From: a bacterium
GTDB lineage: Bacteria > Hinthialibacterota > Hinthialibacteria > H5-UNCL2
Assembly: GCA_015075175.1 (NCBI GenBank)
Contig: JABTUV010000005.1
Location: 295,820 to 359,819, forward strand
Reading direction: 5' to 3'
Length of the DNA: 64,000 nt
Shown here: positions 1 to 9,127 of the stretch, in pieces
How positions within the stretch are numbered: position 1 is the first letter of the stretch
Layout: the number at the start of each line of letters is the position of its first letter
The notes under the pieces: model-generated
What the model was told of the DNA's origin: nothing
The model's input: the letters and a program-made list of their open reading frames with translations, nothing else
Databases searched by the model: none
Position numbers and translations under genes: made by a program

Positions 1-1
1 T

Positions 2-58
2 CTGGAAGAGCACGGCCGGCCGGTCATGGTCTCCAATCCGGACTGGAGGCAGCCGTGA
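2..58 (+). CDS. 3' end of an unidentified upstream gene
   Basis: Only the last 18 codons are in the window, ending at the TGA at 56-58. The stop overlaps the GTG start of the GntR gene by four bases (GTGA), a layout typical of translational coupling in one operon. Too little is present to name a family. Confidence 0.4.
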   Translation: MEEHGRPVMVSNPDWRQP

Positions 59-805
59 AGAAATCGGCGCACAATCTGAGCCAGTACACGCTGGACCCGA
101 CGAGCAAGATTCCGCTGTATTTTCAACTGGAGGAGATTCTGCGGCGGTTGATCGCGCAGGGGGAGTTCGCGGCCGGGGAACTGCTGCCCAGCGAAGCGGA
201 GTTGCAGAAGATTTTCGGTGTCGCGCATCACGGTGCGACAGTCGCTGGGGAACCTGGAGCGGGACGGGTTGATCGTGCGGCGGCGGGCCAAGGGGACGCG
301 GGTGGCGGAGCCGCGCATCGAGGCGGACCTGGAGCAGATTCGCTCGTTTGACAGCGACATGCGGGCGCAGGGCCACGAGCCGGTGACGCTGGCCTACGAG
401 ATCGGGGTCGTGCCCAGCGAGGAGGCGGTCGCGCGGGCGTTGGGATGCGGGGTGGGCGACAGCGTCTACCGCCTTCTGCGCCTGCGGGGGACGGCCGACC
501 GGCCGATCGGCTGGTTCGAGACCCACCTGCCCGCGCGCCTGCGCCTGGACCTGGCGGGGGACTATTCCGGCTCGCTGTATGCGCTTTTGGAGAACCGGTA
601 CGGCGCTCCCGTGGTCCTGGTGGATGAATCGCTGGAGGCGACCGGCGCGCCGCCCGAGCTGGCCCACAAGCTGGGCCTCTCCGCCGGTGATCCCGTACTC
701 AAGCAGGTTCGCACGGGATACGATCATAACCGCCAGCCGATCGAGTACACCGTCGTGCATTTCCGCGGGGATATTTACCGCTACCGCTACCGGCATCATC
801 GCTGA
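55..805 (+). CDS. GntR/HutC-family transcriptional regulator, frameshifted
   Basis: This is a ligand-responsive repressor or activator. Residues 1-80 form the GntR winged helix (PLYFQLEEILRRLI, then LLPSEAELQ and SRITVRQSLGNLERDGLI). The remainder is a UTRA effector domain, which in HutC/FarR relatives binds sugars, amino acids or similar ligands. The reading frame breaks at about 217-220, between FGV and SRITVRQ. The family reads FGVSRITVRQ there, so two bases are missing or one is extra. The rest of the frame is clean, so I favour a sequencing error. The GTG start overlaps the previous gene. Its target may be the pfkB region just downstream, which is inference. Confidence 0.85.
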
Positions 806-879
806 GGGTTGCAGGCCGGGGTTACGGCCGCAGGGCAGAAGAAACCGTCCGGTACATCCCGCCAGCCCGTCCGAGACGC

Positions 880-1689
880 CTATCCCGTCTTTGCCCGCGT
901 CCAGAGTACCCAATCCTCGCGGGCGACGGGCAGGGGGATGACCTCGCCCGGGGAGGCGAACTGGGGGGACTGGAAGCCCGCTTCTGCGAGCAGTCTTCCC
1001 AGCTCGGCGTTGCCATACATGCGCAGGCGGGTGCACGTGCGGGCGACAGTGCGGCCTTCGGCGTCGGTCACCTCCCAGATGAACGACAGCTTGTCGTCCC
1101 AGGCCTCGCCGAAGACGTAACGCCGCACGATGCGATAGGTAGTCGCGTCGCGCTGGATGTGTCGGGCCGCGAAGTTGGGCGACTCGCGCAGGCTGGGATG
1201 GCGGAGATTCTTCATCTGCAAGATCAGCACGCCGCCGTTTAGCACCTGCCGGATGTGGACGAGGAAGGCCCGGGCGGAGTCGTCGTCCAGCAGGTGGGGA
1301 AAGGTATTGCCCAGGCAGAGGGCGGCATGGAAAGGCTCGGTCTCTTCGGGGAAGGGACCCTGGGCGGGATTCCAGAGGAGGAAGCGAGGGGCGGGGGCGA
1401 TGCGGTGGCCGGCGGCGCGGGCGCGGGCGAGCATGGCCTCGGACAGGTCGATGCCGACGACCTGGAAGCCCTGCGCGGCCAGCGCCCAGCTCTGGCGACC
1501 GCTGCCGCAGGCCACGTCCAGGACGCGGCGGGCGCCATGACCGCGCAGGAATCCCGACAGCGTGGGGATTTCGCGCGCCAGCCGCGCGGGCCAATCGATC
1601 ATGCTGTCGTACCAGTCCGCCAGCCGGGCGTAGAAGACCTCGGGCGGCTCGTGGGGTACGTAGGACTTGGGCAGGTCGGGGTCGTGCAT
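880..1689 (-). CDS. SAM-dependent class I methyltransferase
   Basis: A 269-residue soluble methyltransferase of unknown substrate. SAM-binding motif I (VLDVACGSG) is at about residues 56-64 and the acidic post-I strand (VVGIDLSEAMLARAR) at about 72-86. The open frame continues far upstream through a repeat element. I chose the ATG at 1689, where family-like sequence begins. No strong ribosome-binding site is visible, and a weak CACACT box lies six bases before the ATG. The gene runs opposite to its neighbours GntR and pfkB, so no shared operon is indicated. Confidence 0.75.
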   Translation of the reverse strand: MHDPDLPKSYVPHEPPEVFYARLADWYDSMIDWPARLAREIPTLSGFLRGHGARRVLDVACGSGRQSWALAAQGFQVVGIDLSEAMLARARAAGHRIAPAPRFLLWNPAQGPFPEETEPFHAALCLGNTFPHLLDDDSARAFLVHIRQVLNGGVLILQMKNLRHPSLRESPNFAARHIQRDATTYRIVRRYVFGEAWDDKLSFIWEVTDAEGRTVARTCTRLRMYGNAELGRLLAEAGFQSPQFASPGEVIPLPVAREDWVLWTRAKTG

Positions 1690-1789
1690 GGTTCCAGTGT
1701 GCCACAGATCGGCGCCTCTTGCATGAAGAAACCGACTATCGCGGGGGGGCGGGCCGGGGTTAGGATGGAGCGTTGCCAAGGCCGTCGCG

Positions 1790-1890
1790 AGGGGAATTGC
1801 AGCGATTCGACCGTCCTCTCGATACGCCGGAGTACCGGCTACTCGAGGACTCGGGTTTACTTTCTCTCGCAAGCCTGGCAGGGCCATTAT
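1790..1890 (+). repeat. Dispersed hairpin element, copy 1 (core 1813-1850)
   Basis: The core has the constant left arm GTCCTCTCGATAC, an inner stem GCCGG/CCGGC with an AGTA loop, and the right arm TACTCGAGGAC followed by TCGGGTTTAC. The same core recurs at nine loci in the window. This copy sits in the gap between the methyltransferase and pfkB, a few tens of bases before the pfkB start. Confidence 0.85.
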
Positions 1891-1902
1891 TGAAAGCAGT
1901 GG

Positions 1903-2793
1903 ATGATGTACAGCACGCCCAAAGTCGTGGCGTTGGGAGAGGTACTCTGGGACGAGTACGGGGGCGAGGCGCGGCTGGGCGGTGCACCGGCCAATTTTGC
2001 GGTGCACGCGGCGGCGCTGGGTGCGGAAGCGCACCTAGTCAGCGCCGTGGGCGAGGACGCCCGCGGCCATGAGGCCCTGCGGCTGCTGGCCCAGCGCGGC
2101 GTCTCGACCAAGTGCATCACCCGCGATCCGGCCCATCGCACCGGGCGCGTGGAAGTGGAGCTGTCGGCGGGCATCCCGCGCTTTCGCATCATCTCCGACG
2201 TGGCCTGGGACCACATTACTTTTCAGGGACCGATGGTCGAGTTGGCTGAGGACGCCGACCTGGTTTACTTCGGCACGCTGGCGCAACGCGGCGAACCCAG
2301 CCGCACGACCTTGCGCCAGTTCCTTTCGCTCTGTCCTGCCGGCGTGCTGTGCGTGCTGGACTTGAATCTGCGCGAGCCGTTTTACGATCGTGAGGTCGTG
2401 GCGGAGTCGCTGGCGCGGGCGCATCTCGTCAAATTGAGCGAAGAGGAGCTGGCGACCTTGCGTGGATACTTTCCGGGAGAGGGGGATGAAGCCGCCTACA
2501 TCCACGGGTTGGCGGAGCGGTTCGAGCTGGAGCTGGTGGTGGTGACGCTGGGGGAGCGAGGCTGCCGAGTGCACGGGCCGGAGGGGGTGCTGGAGGCGGC
2601 CGGGGAGCGCATCGAGGTGGTGGATACGGTGGGGGCGGGGGATGCGTTCACGGCGGCCTTTGCGCTCAACTACCTGGCGGGCCATGCGCTGGCGGAGTGC
2701 GCGGCGGCGGCCAATGCGGTGGGGGCGTTTGTCGCCGGGCAGGCGGGGGCGACGCCGGCGTTGCCGGCGCGCTTCCGCTGCACGTGGGTGTAG
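1903..2793 (+). CDS. PfkB-family sugar kinase (fructokinase-like)
   Basis: A cytoplasmic ribokinase/PfkB-fold kinase of 296 residues that would phosphorylate a sugar with ATP. The first PfkB signature region (GGAPANFAVHAAALG) is at residues 26-40. The second, with the catalytic aspartate (DTVGAGDAFTAAF), is near residue 245. The length fits fructokinases, but the substrate cannot be fixed. The GntR regulator upstream makes a sugar-utilisation role likely. The TAG stop at 2791-2793 is part of a dispersed GTAGTTGCGC-type repeat that begins at 2790. Confidence 0.85.
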   Translation: MMYSTPKVVALGEVLWDEYGGEARLGGAPANFAVHAAALGAEAHLVSAVGEDARGHEALRLLAQRGVSTKCITRDPAHRTGRVEVELSAGIPRFRIISDVAWDHITFQGPMVELAEDADLVYFGTLAQRGEPSRTTLRQFLSLCPAGVLCVLDLNLREPFYDREVVAESLARAHLVKLSEEELATLRGYFPGEGDEAAYIHGLAERFELELVVVTLGERGCRVHGPEGVLEAAGERIEVVDTVGAGDAFTAAFALNYLAGHALAECAAAANAVGAFVAGQAGATPALPARFRCTWV

Positions 2794-3060
2794 TTGCGCC
2801 GCGTGCTGCGCGCGGCAGCAAGCAGCCGCAGTCCAAAAACAAGGGGGCGGAGACACGGGGGAGACGAGCAGGTTTGTTGCAGAGTGTTGAGCAGGGTTGG
2901 TCAGGATACCGCCTCCCCCGCGTCTCCGCGCCCTTGTAAGGATTTCCAGTCCGCGAGCAGGGTTGCTGCCAAGCCGTTCTCTCGATACGCGTTCTTGCGG
3001 ACGCTACTCGAGAACTCGGGTTTACTTTTTTCGCGGACGCTACGGGCGAACTCGGATCTT
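2790..3060. repeat. Repeat-filled gap: stop-codon repeat, long inverted repeat, hairpin copy 2
   Basis: Three repeats fill this gap. At 2790-2833 is the GTAGTTGCGC...GCAGCAAGCAGCC family, starting on the pfkB stop. At 2838-2938 is an inverted repeat with arms of about 26 bases (CAAGGGGGCGGAGACACGGG against its imperfect complement). At 2976-3015 is a hairpin core whose outer arms read GTTC/GAAC instead of GTCC/GGAC and whose inner stem reads GCGT/ACGC. Both changes keep base pairing. Confidence 0.8.
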
Positions 3061-3064
3061 GGTC

Positions 3065-6000
3065 TTACGCCGCCTTGGAACCTCCTTTGAAAACGTTCAC
3101 CAGGCTGTCCAGGAGCGAAAAGACCGCGGGCACGACGAGGAGCGTGAGGAAGGTGGAGGAGAGAAGCCCGAAGGCGATGACCGTGCCCATGGGGGCGTTG
3201 CTCTCCGCGCCCACGCCGTAACCGAGGACGACCGGCAGGGCGCCGGCCACGGTGGAAAAGGCGGTCATCAGAATGGGCCGCAATCGCACCGGGCAGGCGG
3301 TGAGCAGCGCCTCCTCTTTGTTCATGCCGCGCTCGCGCCGCAACTGGTTGGTGTAGTCGATCAATAGAATCGCGTTCTTGGTGACGATGCCGACCAAGAC
3401 GATCAGGCCGATCATGGAGAAGATGGAGAGGGTGCGTCCGGTCAGGAGCAGACCGCCGAAAGCCCCGACGACGGCGAGGGGGACGGTGAGCATGACCGTG
3501 AAGGGGTGCGTGTAGGCCTCGAACTGCGCCGCCAGCACCATGTAGGAAATGATGATGGCCAGAAAGAGGGCGAAAAAGATGCTCTCGAAGGACTCGCGCA
3601 TGACGTCGGCCATGCCGGTGAAGGCGGTGGTATAACCGGCGGGGAGTTGCATGGCGGCGACCTTCTGGTTGATGAGAGCGATGGCGTCGCCGAGTTTGGT
3701 GTCGCCTTCCAGGTTGGCCAGGAGAGTGACCTGGCGCTGGCGGGCCTCGCGGTCGATCTGGGTGGGACCGACGCCGACCTCGATCTGGGTGAGGTTGGAG
3801 AAGCGGACGAGGCCGCCGCGGGAGGAACGGACGAGGAGGCCGAGGATGGCCTCGGGCTGGTCGCGGAAGAGGCCGAGGGCGCGCACGCGCACGTCGTACT
3901 GCTCGCCGCCCTCCTCGAACTTGCCGGCGTCCACGCCGCCGACCAGGTCGCGGGTGACCTTGGCCACGTCCTCGATGGTGACGCCCATGTCGGCGGCCTT
4001 GGCGCGGTCGATGTGCACGCGCACCTCGGGTTTGCCGGACTCGTAGGTGGTGTCGAGATCGACGAAGTCGGGGTTGGCGCGAAGCTCGGCCAGGAGCTGC
4101 CGGGAGATCTCGTCCAGTTTGGCAAGGTCGGGGCCGCGGACGTTGTATTGCACCAGTTGGTTGCGCCAGCCGCCGCCGGAGATGCGGGGGATGGGGCCGA
4201 TGGAGGTCTTGATGCCGGGAATGTCGGCGAGGCGGCGGCGCAGCGCGGCCATCAGCGCGGCCTGGCTGAAGTCGCGTTGCGACTTGGGAACCAGCTTCAC
4301 GTGAATGCTGCCCTCGTCCACCTTTTCCTGGGCGCCGCCGCCGGCGCTGAGGTAGGTGTCGGTGACGGCGGGATACTGGCGGATGACGTCGTCCAGGGCG
4401 AGGAGTACCCGGCGGGTGTAGTCCAGCGAGGAACCGGTGGGGGTCTGGACGCCGACGGCGAACTCGGATTCGTCCTCCTGGGGGATGAACTCGGCGGAGA
4501 GGAGGGTGGCCGAGTAGAGGCCGGCGGCGAAGACGGCCAGGGCGATGAGGACGGTCGCCAGCGGCGCGGCCAGCGCGGCGCGCAAGAGGACGCCGTAGAC
4601 GCGCTCGATGCGCTGGAAGATGCGCTCGGAGAGATTGAAGAGGGCGTTGTGGCGCTCCTGGTGTCGCAACATGCGGCTGCAGAGCATGGGGGTGAGCGTA
4701 AGGGCGATAAAGGTGGAGATGATGATGACGTAGGCCATGGTCGTACCGAACTCGAAGAAGAACTGGCCGACCATACCGGTCATGAAGGCGACGGGCACGA
4801 ACACGGCCAAGAGCGAGAGGGAGGCGGCGATCACGGCGAAGGCGATCTGGGCGGAGCCGGAGAGGGCGGCCTCTATGGGAGATTGACCTTCCTCGATGTG
4901 TCGGTAGATGTTCTCGACCATCACGATGGCGTCGTCGATGAGGATGCCGACGGAGAGGGTGAGGGCCAGCAGTGTCATGCGATTGAGGGTGAAGCCGGAG
5001 GCATAGATGCAGGCGAAGGCGCCGATGATGGTGGTGGGAATGACGATGGCCACGACGGTCGTGGAGCGTCCGCTGCGCAGGAAGAAGAAGACCACGAGGG
5101 CGGCGAGGATGCCGCCCAGCAGGAGGTCCTCCTTGACCTTGGCGACGGACTCTTTGACGAAGTCGGAGTTGTCGGTGGCGATGATCATGGTCATGCCGTC
5201 GGGCAGTTGAGGGCGGAGGCGGGCGACTTCCTTCTGGACGCGTTCGGCGATGGCGACGATGTTGGTTCCCGACTGGCGGCGGACCTCGAGGGCGACGGCG
5301 GGGCGGCCGTTGAGGATGGCCAGGGTGCGTTCGTCGGCCAGGCCGTCCTCGACGCGGGCCACGTCGGAGAGAAGAATATCGACGCCGTCGCGATGGGCGA
5401 GGACGATCTTCTCGAAGTCCTCGACCTTCTTGATTTTGGCCTGGGTTTTGACGACGAGCTGCGGGGCCGGTCTCAATGCGCCCGCCGGGGATTTCGACGT
5501 TCTGTTTTCGAGGGCGTCCACCACGTCCTGGACGGCCAGGTAGCGCCTTCCAGGCGCGCCGGATCCACCCAGACGCGGATTTCGCGCTCGCGTCCGCCCA
5601 GGATCTTGACCCCGCCGACCCCGGAGACCTGCCGCAGGCGTTCCTTGATCACGTCGTCGGCGTAGTCGGTCAACTGGCGGATGGGATAGCCCTCGCCCGA
5701 CAGGACCACGGTGATGATGGGCATGGAGTCGAGGTCCATTTTCTCGACGATGGGGGTTCGATCTCGCGGGCAGGTCGGCGCGGGCCACGGCCACCTTGTC
5801 GCGCACCTCCTGCGCCTTCACGTCCAGGTCCTCTTCCGCTCTGGAGCTCGATGACGACCAGTGATACGCCCTCGCTGGACTGCGAGTTGAGCCGCTTGAT
5901 GCCGGAGATGGTGTTGACGTGCTCCTCGATTACGTCGGTCAGCGTGGTCTCGACCGTCTCCGGGTCGGCGCCTTCCAGGATGGTGGTAATGGTGACGATG

Positions 6001-6128
6001 GGGAACTCGACGTCGGGGAAGAGGTCAACGCCCAGCCGGTTGTAGGAGACGAGGCCGAAGACCACGATGCTGCCGGTCATCATGGTCGCAAGGACGGGCC
6101 GGCGGATGGAGAGGTCGGAGAGGAACAT
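3065..6128 (-). CDS. RND efflux pump inner-membrane subunit (HAE1/AcrB family), frameshifted
   Basis: This is the proton-driven inner-membrane pump of a tripartite efflux system, about 1,020 residues when the frames are joined. It starts MFLSDLSIRRPVLATMM at 6128. Hallmarks are the paired aspartates in SVGILIDDAIVMVENI, the lysine in VGIVTKNAILLIDY, and two large periplasmic loops. At least four frame changes fall between about 5440 and 5860, while the 2.4 kb downstream is clean, so clustered consensus errors are more likely than decay. It is the last gene of a TetR-adaptor-pump operon. Substrates are unknown, with drugs or metals likely. Confidence 0.9.
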
Positions 6129-6149
6129 GAGTTTCAGGGATGCTCGCGT

Positions 6150-6244
6150 CTTATGTCAATCTTACTCTTAATCTTACTCTTGCTCTTAATCTTAATCGGG
6201 TGGGGCGGGTATTTTAACCCGACACACAGGCAGGAATGCCTGTG
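6150..6244. repeat. Low-complexity AATCTTACTC tract and GNRA hairpin
   Basis: Positions 6150-6200 are a wandering repeat of AATCTTA and CTCTTAATC units; the same family is at 30.3, 38.6 and 47.3 kb. Positions 6225-6244 form a perfect 8-bp hairpin, CACAGGCA/TGCCTGTG with a GGAA loop. A related hairpin lies at about 47385. Both lie just before the pump gene start on the minus strand. Confidence 0.7.
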
Positions 6245-6266
6245 CCACCCTTCATGCCAGGGACAG

Positions 6267-6465
6267 GCCCTCACGAGGCTTCGGCTCACCCGTAGAGGAT
6301 CAAGAACCGAGGCCGTTCCGAAGGCGGCCTGGGGGGACCGAGGCCGTCCTCTCGATACGCGGCGCGAAGTTGTATCTCGCATCTGAAGTCGGTATCCCGG
6401 CGCGCCGCTACTCGAGGACTCGGTTTTTCTATTCTCTCGACATGTCCGGGACCACCCATTTTCGG
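6267..6465 (+). repeat. Hairpin element copy 3 with extended inner stem (core 6346-6419)
   Basis: The constant outer arms enclose an 8-bp inner stem, 6359-6366 GCGGCGCG pairing with 6401-6408 CGCGCCGC, around a 34-base loop. Upstream it carries the same leader as the tandem array at 21 kb (GAGGCTTCGGCTCACCC and onward). It is followed directly by an element with terminal inverted repeats. Confidence 0.8.
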
Positions 6466-6537
6466 AGCAGGCGCCGATTTTGGCGAGACAGCTCGCACAG
6501 GTCGCGGGAGGGTCGCTCAAAATTGGTGACTGTCCCC
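6466..6537. mobile_element. Short terminal-inverted-repeat element, copy a
   Basis: The left end reads GGCGCCGATTTT (6470-6481) and the right end AAAATTGGTGACTGTCCCC (6519-6537). The ends are inverted copies, and no protein is encoded. Three more copies are at 21.8, 45.9 and 46.1 kb. The form suggests a non-autonomous element mobilised by a REP-type (RAYT) transposase encoded elsewhere, which is inference. Its right end forms the stop and last codons of the adaptor gene. Confidence 0.7.
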
Positions 6538-7830
6538 TTCCGTTGCAGGTTGAACTTTCTGGCCCTCGATCAGCGGGAGGGCGCCGTCGGCGACGATGCG
6601 TTGGCCGGGGGGAACTCCCGTAGCTATCTCGATGAAACCGGCTGCGTCCAGGAGACCGGTCGCCACGATGGTGGGATGGACCAGATTGTCGTCGTCCAGG
6701 ACGAAAAGCATGGCGCGATTGTGGTTGTCGACGCCGGGACCTTCGCCGTCGGAGATGAGATAGCGGAGGGCCTGGCGCGGGACGGCGGGGACGCGCTCAC
6801 GCCGGTCCAGAGCCAGCGTGCCGCGGATGAAAAGGCCGGCCCGCAGCGCGCCCTCCGGGTTGGCGACTTCGGCCTTGATGACGAACGAACGCACCGTTTC
6901 TTCCGCCGCCGGATTGACGGCGACGACGGTGGCGGGCACGATCCGGCCGGTACTGGTAATCTCGACGGTTCCGCGCGTGCCGACGGAGAGGTAGGGCATG
7001 AGCGTTTCGGAAATCAGGAAATAGGCCTCCAGGGTGGAGATGTCGGAGATTTCCAGGATGTCCGTACCCATCTGAGCGTTGACCTGCTCGCCGACCTCGG
7101 CGAACTTGGCGGTAATGGCGGCGGTGTAGGGGGCGGTGATGGTCGTGTCGGCGAGTTTGCGGCGGGCCTCGGCGAGGGCGGCGGAGGCGGTGTTGACGCG
7201 CGCGCGGGCGATGGCGATTTCCTCTCGCGTGGGGCCGGCGGTGGATTCCTGCAGTCGGGCCTGGGCGGCGGCGAGCGCCGCCTGGGCGCGGCGGTATTCC
7301 TCTTGGGCGCGGTCGAAGTCGGTTCGGGCCAGGCCGCCCTCGCGGAAGAGGTCCCCTTTGCGTCTAAAGTCGTTTTCGGCGCGGGCGAGAGCGGCGGAGG
7401 CTTCGTCCACCGCCGCCTCCAAGGCGGCGACTTCCTCGCTGCGCTTCCAGGCCAGGAGGTCGGCCAATTGCGCCTCGGCCATCGCCAGTTCCGCCTCCTT
7501 CTGGGCGACTTCGTTCTCGAACTCGGTGCGGCGCAATTGCACCAGCACGTCGCCCTTTTGCACCACGTCGCCGATGTCTACCGGCAGGGCGACGATCTGG
7601 CCGGTGACGTGGGGTTGGATGCGGGTGCGCTTGCCTGCGCGAAGAGAGCCTGTGCCGGTGATGGTGCGCTCAAAGTCGCGCTCGACCACGGTGGTCACGG
7701 GAACTGTGACGGTTTTCCCGGCCTGCGAGGCCTCGAACCGGTCCAGCGAAGAGGCTTGTCCGTCGCAGCCGGACAGGAGGGGCAACGAGGCGGCCAACAC
7801 CAAGGCAAGCGGGAGGGCGAGCTTCTTCAT
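6517..7830 (-). CDS. RND efflux periplasmic adaptor (HlyD/MFP family) lipoprotein
   Basis: A 437-residue membrane-fusion protein linking the inner-membrane pump to an outer-membrane channel. The N-terminus is a lipoprotein signal ending LLSGC. A biotinyl-lipoyl-like region (GQIVALPVDIGDVVQKGDVL) follows, then a long alanine/glutamate-rich coiled coil at about residues 115-235 and beta-barrel domains. The start at 7830 overlaps the TetR stop as ATGA, showing coupling. The last residues (EGDSHQF) and the TGA stop are encoded by the end of a dispersed repeat, so the native C-terminus was probably altered by its insertion. Confidence 0.9.
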   Translation of the reverse strand: MKKLALPLALVLAASLPLLSGCDGQASSLDRFEASQAGKTVTVPVTTVVERDFERTITGTGSLRAGKRTRIQPHVTGQIVALPVDIGDVVQKGDVLVQLRRTEFENEVAQKEAELAMAEAQLADLLAWKRSEEVAALEAAVDEASAALARAENDFRRKGDLFREGGLARTDFDRAQEEYRRAQAALAAAQARLQESTAGPTREEIAIARARVNTASAALAEARRKLADTTITAPYTAAITAKFAEVGEQVNAQMGTDILEISDISTLEAYFLISETLMPYLSVGTRGTVEITSTGRIVPATVVAVNPAAEETVRSFVIKAEVANPEGALRAGLFIRGTLALDRRERVPAVPRQALRYLISDGEGPGVDNHNRAMLFVLDDDNLVHPTIVATGLLDAAGFIEIATGVPPGQRIVADGALPLIEGQKVQPATEGDSHQF

Positions 7831-8450
7831 GACAGTACGCCCTTGAGAAACACGTTGATGACGGCGGCCTCGTCCTCGGGATTGCGCGAGGCGGAGAGGT
7901 CGCGCGAGAGGAAGGTGAGGTAGCCGCGGACGTGGCCCTCCAGGAGGTGGGTCAGGAGTACCGGGCCGACGGGGCGGAACTCGCCCGCGTGGATGCCGCG
8001 CTCGAACTCCTCGGCCACGGTAAATAGAAAAGCCTGGTAGCGCGCGCGCAGCTCGGGCGAGATGCCGGGGCTGGCCCCCAGCATTCCCCCCATGACTTCG
8101 ACGAACAGGATACGGTAGAAGCAGGGCTTTTCCCAGAAGATGTCGATGCGGGACTGGACGTAGTTGGCGATGCGGGCGCGGCTGGACTCGCCGGTGGCAA
8201 GGGCGGCGCGGACTCGCGGCTCGAGGGCGTCGGCGTTTTGCAGGAGCACGGCCATGTAGAGCTCTTCCTTGCTCTTGAAGAACTTGTAGAGGGAGCCGAC
8301 GGCGAACTCGGCGCGGCGGGCGACTTCTTCCATGGTGGTGGCGAAATACCCCTTCTCGCCGAAGAGGTCCTCGGCGACGGCGAGGATTTCGCCGCGATGG
8401 CGGTTGGCTTCGCGCTCGCGACGCGTGGGCTGTTCAGTCGGACGATTCAT
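7827..8450 (-). CDS. TetR-family transcriptional repressor
   Basis: A 207-residue regulator whose N-terminal helix-turn-helix (GYFATTMEEVARRAEFAVGSLYKFFKSKEELY) is typical of TetR/AcrR. The ligand domain is divergent, as usual. I chose the ATG at 8450 because AAGG lies about 9 bases upstream and the TetR match starts just after. A longer frame to 8522 would run through the likely operators. It is first in the operon with the adaptor and RND pump, so it probably represses its own operon and responds to a pump substrate. Confidence 0.85.
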   Translation of the reverse strand: MNRPTEQPTRREREANRHRGEILAVAEDLFGEKGYFATTMEEVARRAEFAVGSLYKFFKSKEELYMAVLLQNADALEPRVRAALATGESSRARIANYVQSRIDIFWEKPCFYRILFVEVMGGMLGASPGISPELRARYQAFLFTVAEEFERGIHAGEFRPVGPVLLTHLLEGHVRGYLTFLSRDLSASRNPEDEAAVINVFLKGVLS

Positions 8451-8468
8451 CGGATCGCCTTCAAAAAA

Positions 8469-8498
8469 TGAATCATCGTTCACAATATGAGCGCATAT
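8469..8498. promoter_or_regulatory. Candidate operators for the TetR gene
   Basis: Two imperfect palindromes lie 20-50 bases upstream of the TetR start: TGAATCATCGTTCA at 8469-8482 and ATATGAGCGCATAT at 8485-8498. The first resembles AcrR/TetR-type half-sites (TGAA...TTCA). This would fit autorepression, but no binding data can be seen. Confidence 0.35.
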
Positions 8499-8627
8499 TT
8501 CGGCCTTGTCAAGAACAATCAACGTGGAGGACTATGGTCGCACATAAAGAATTATTACGTAATATAAGTACGTATGCCGTAACATAATGTTGGAGGCGTG
8601 CCCATATCCGAGCGGCGTAACAGGCCA

Positions 8628-8656
8628 TTGACTTGGTGGGGCGATATCCATAAACT
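8628..8656 (+). promoter_or_regulatory. Sigma-70-like promoter for the IscU-like gene
   Basis: TTGACT at 8628-8633 and TAAACT at 8651-8656 are separated by 17 bases. They point to a leader of about 48 bases before the start at 8711. Confidence 0.55.
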
Positions 8657-8710
8657 GAACGCCGGCAGGCGCAACTTGCGTCGAATCAAGGTCTGAACCG
8701 GGGTGGTGAT

Positions 8711-9085
8711 ATGGATTTCGTCAAGTTCAAGGCGATCGCGGAGAATGCGCCCAATCGGGGTGAGTTGGCGGAGTACGACGCCGTGGGCGAGTACACCAAC
8801 TCGGGCTGCGGGGACCGCTATCGCATCTTCCTGAAGATGGACGGGGAGCGGATCGCGGAGGCGTCGTTCACAACGACCGGGTGCAGTTTCGGGCTGGCGG
8901 CGCTGTCGCTGGTGACGGGATTGGCGAAGGGGCGCACGCTGGAGGAGGCGCTGGCGATCACGCCGGAGGAGATCGAGGCGGGGGTGGATGGATTTCCACC
9001 GCGGCGCACGAATTACCTGGTGCAGGCCAAGGAGGCGCTGGAGGTGGCGATACAGGCGGTGCGGGAGCGGCGGGTGGAGAGATAG
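8711..9085 (+). CDS. NifU/IscU-like iron-sulfur scaffold protein lacking the third cysteine
   Basis: A 124-residue protein of the IscU/NifU N-terminal fold, which assembles Fe-S clusters before transfer to apo-proteins. Cys33 with Asp35 (SGCGD) and Cys58 (TTGCSFGLAALSLVTG) match the first two ligands. The third ligand, normally HCS before the last helix, is replaced by TNY at about residues 100-102. It may be a specialised carrier or not a scaffold at all. No iscS or other isc/suf gene is nearby. The TAG stop at 9083-9085 merges into a GGGACGTAT-type repeat. Confidence 0.75.
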   Translation: MDFVKFKAIAENAPNRGELAEYDAVGEYTNSGCGDRYRIFLKMDGERIAEASFTTTGCSFGLAALSLVTGLAKGRTLEEALAITPEEIEAGVDGFPPRRTNYLVQAKEALEVAIQAVRERRVER

Positions 9086-9115
9086 GACGCGTGGGACGTA
9101 TGGGACCCATTCTGC

Positions 9116-9127
9116 TACAGTGCTTTC
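9116..9127 (+). promoter_or_regulatory. -10 box placed for a leaderless transcript
   Basis: TACAGT at 9116-9121, preceded by TGC, ends exactly six bases before the ATG at 9128. Transcription would begin at the start codon. There is no ribosome-binding site, and the -35 region is weak. Confidence 0.35.

Noticed and set aside
3506-5665. 719-residue open frame on the plus strand
   Set aside because: It is antisense to the RND pump, with Gly/Asp/Glu-rich low-complexity translation. The minus-strand frame is clearly the gene.
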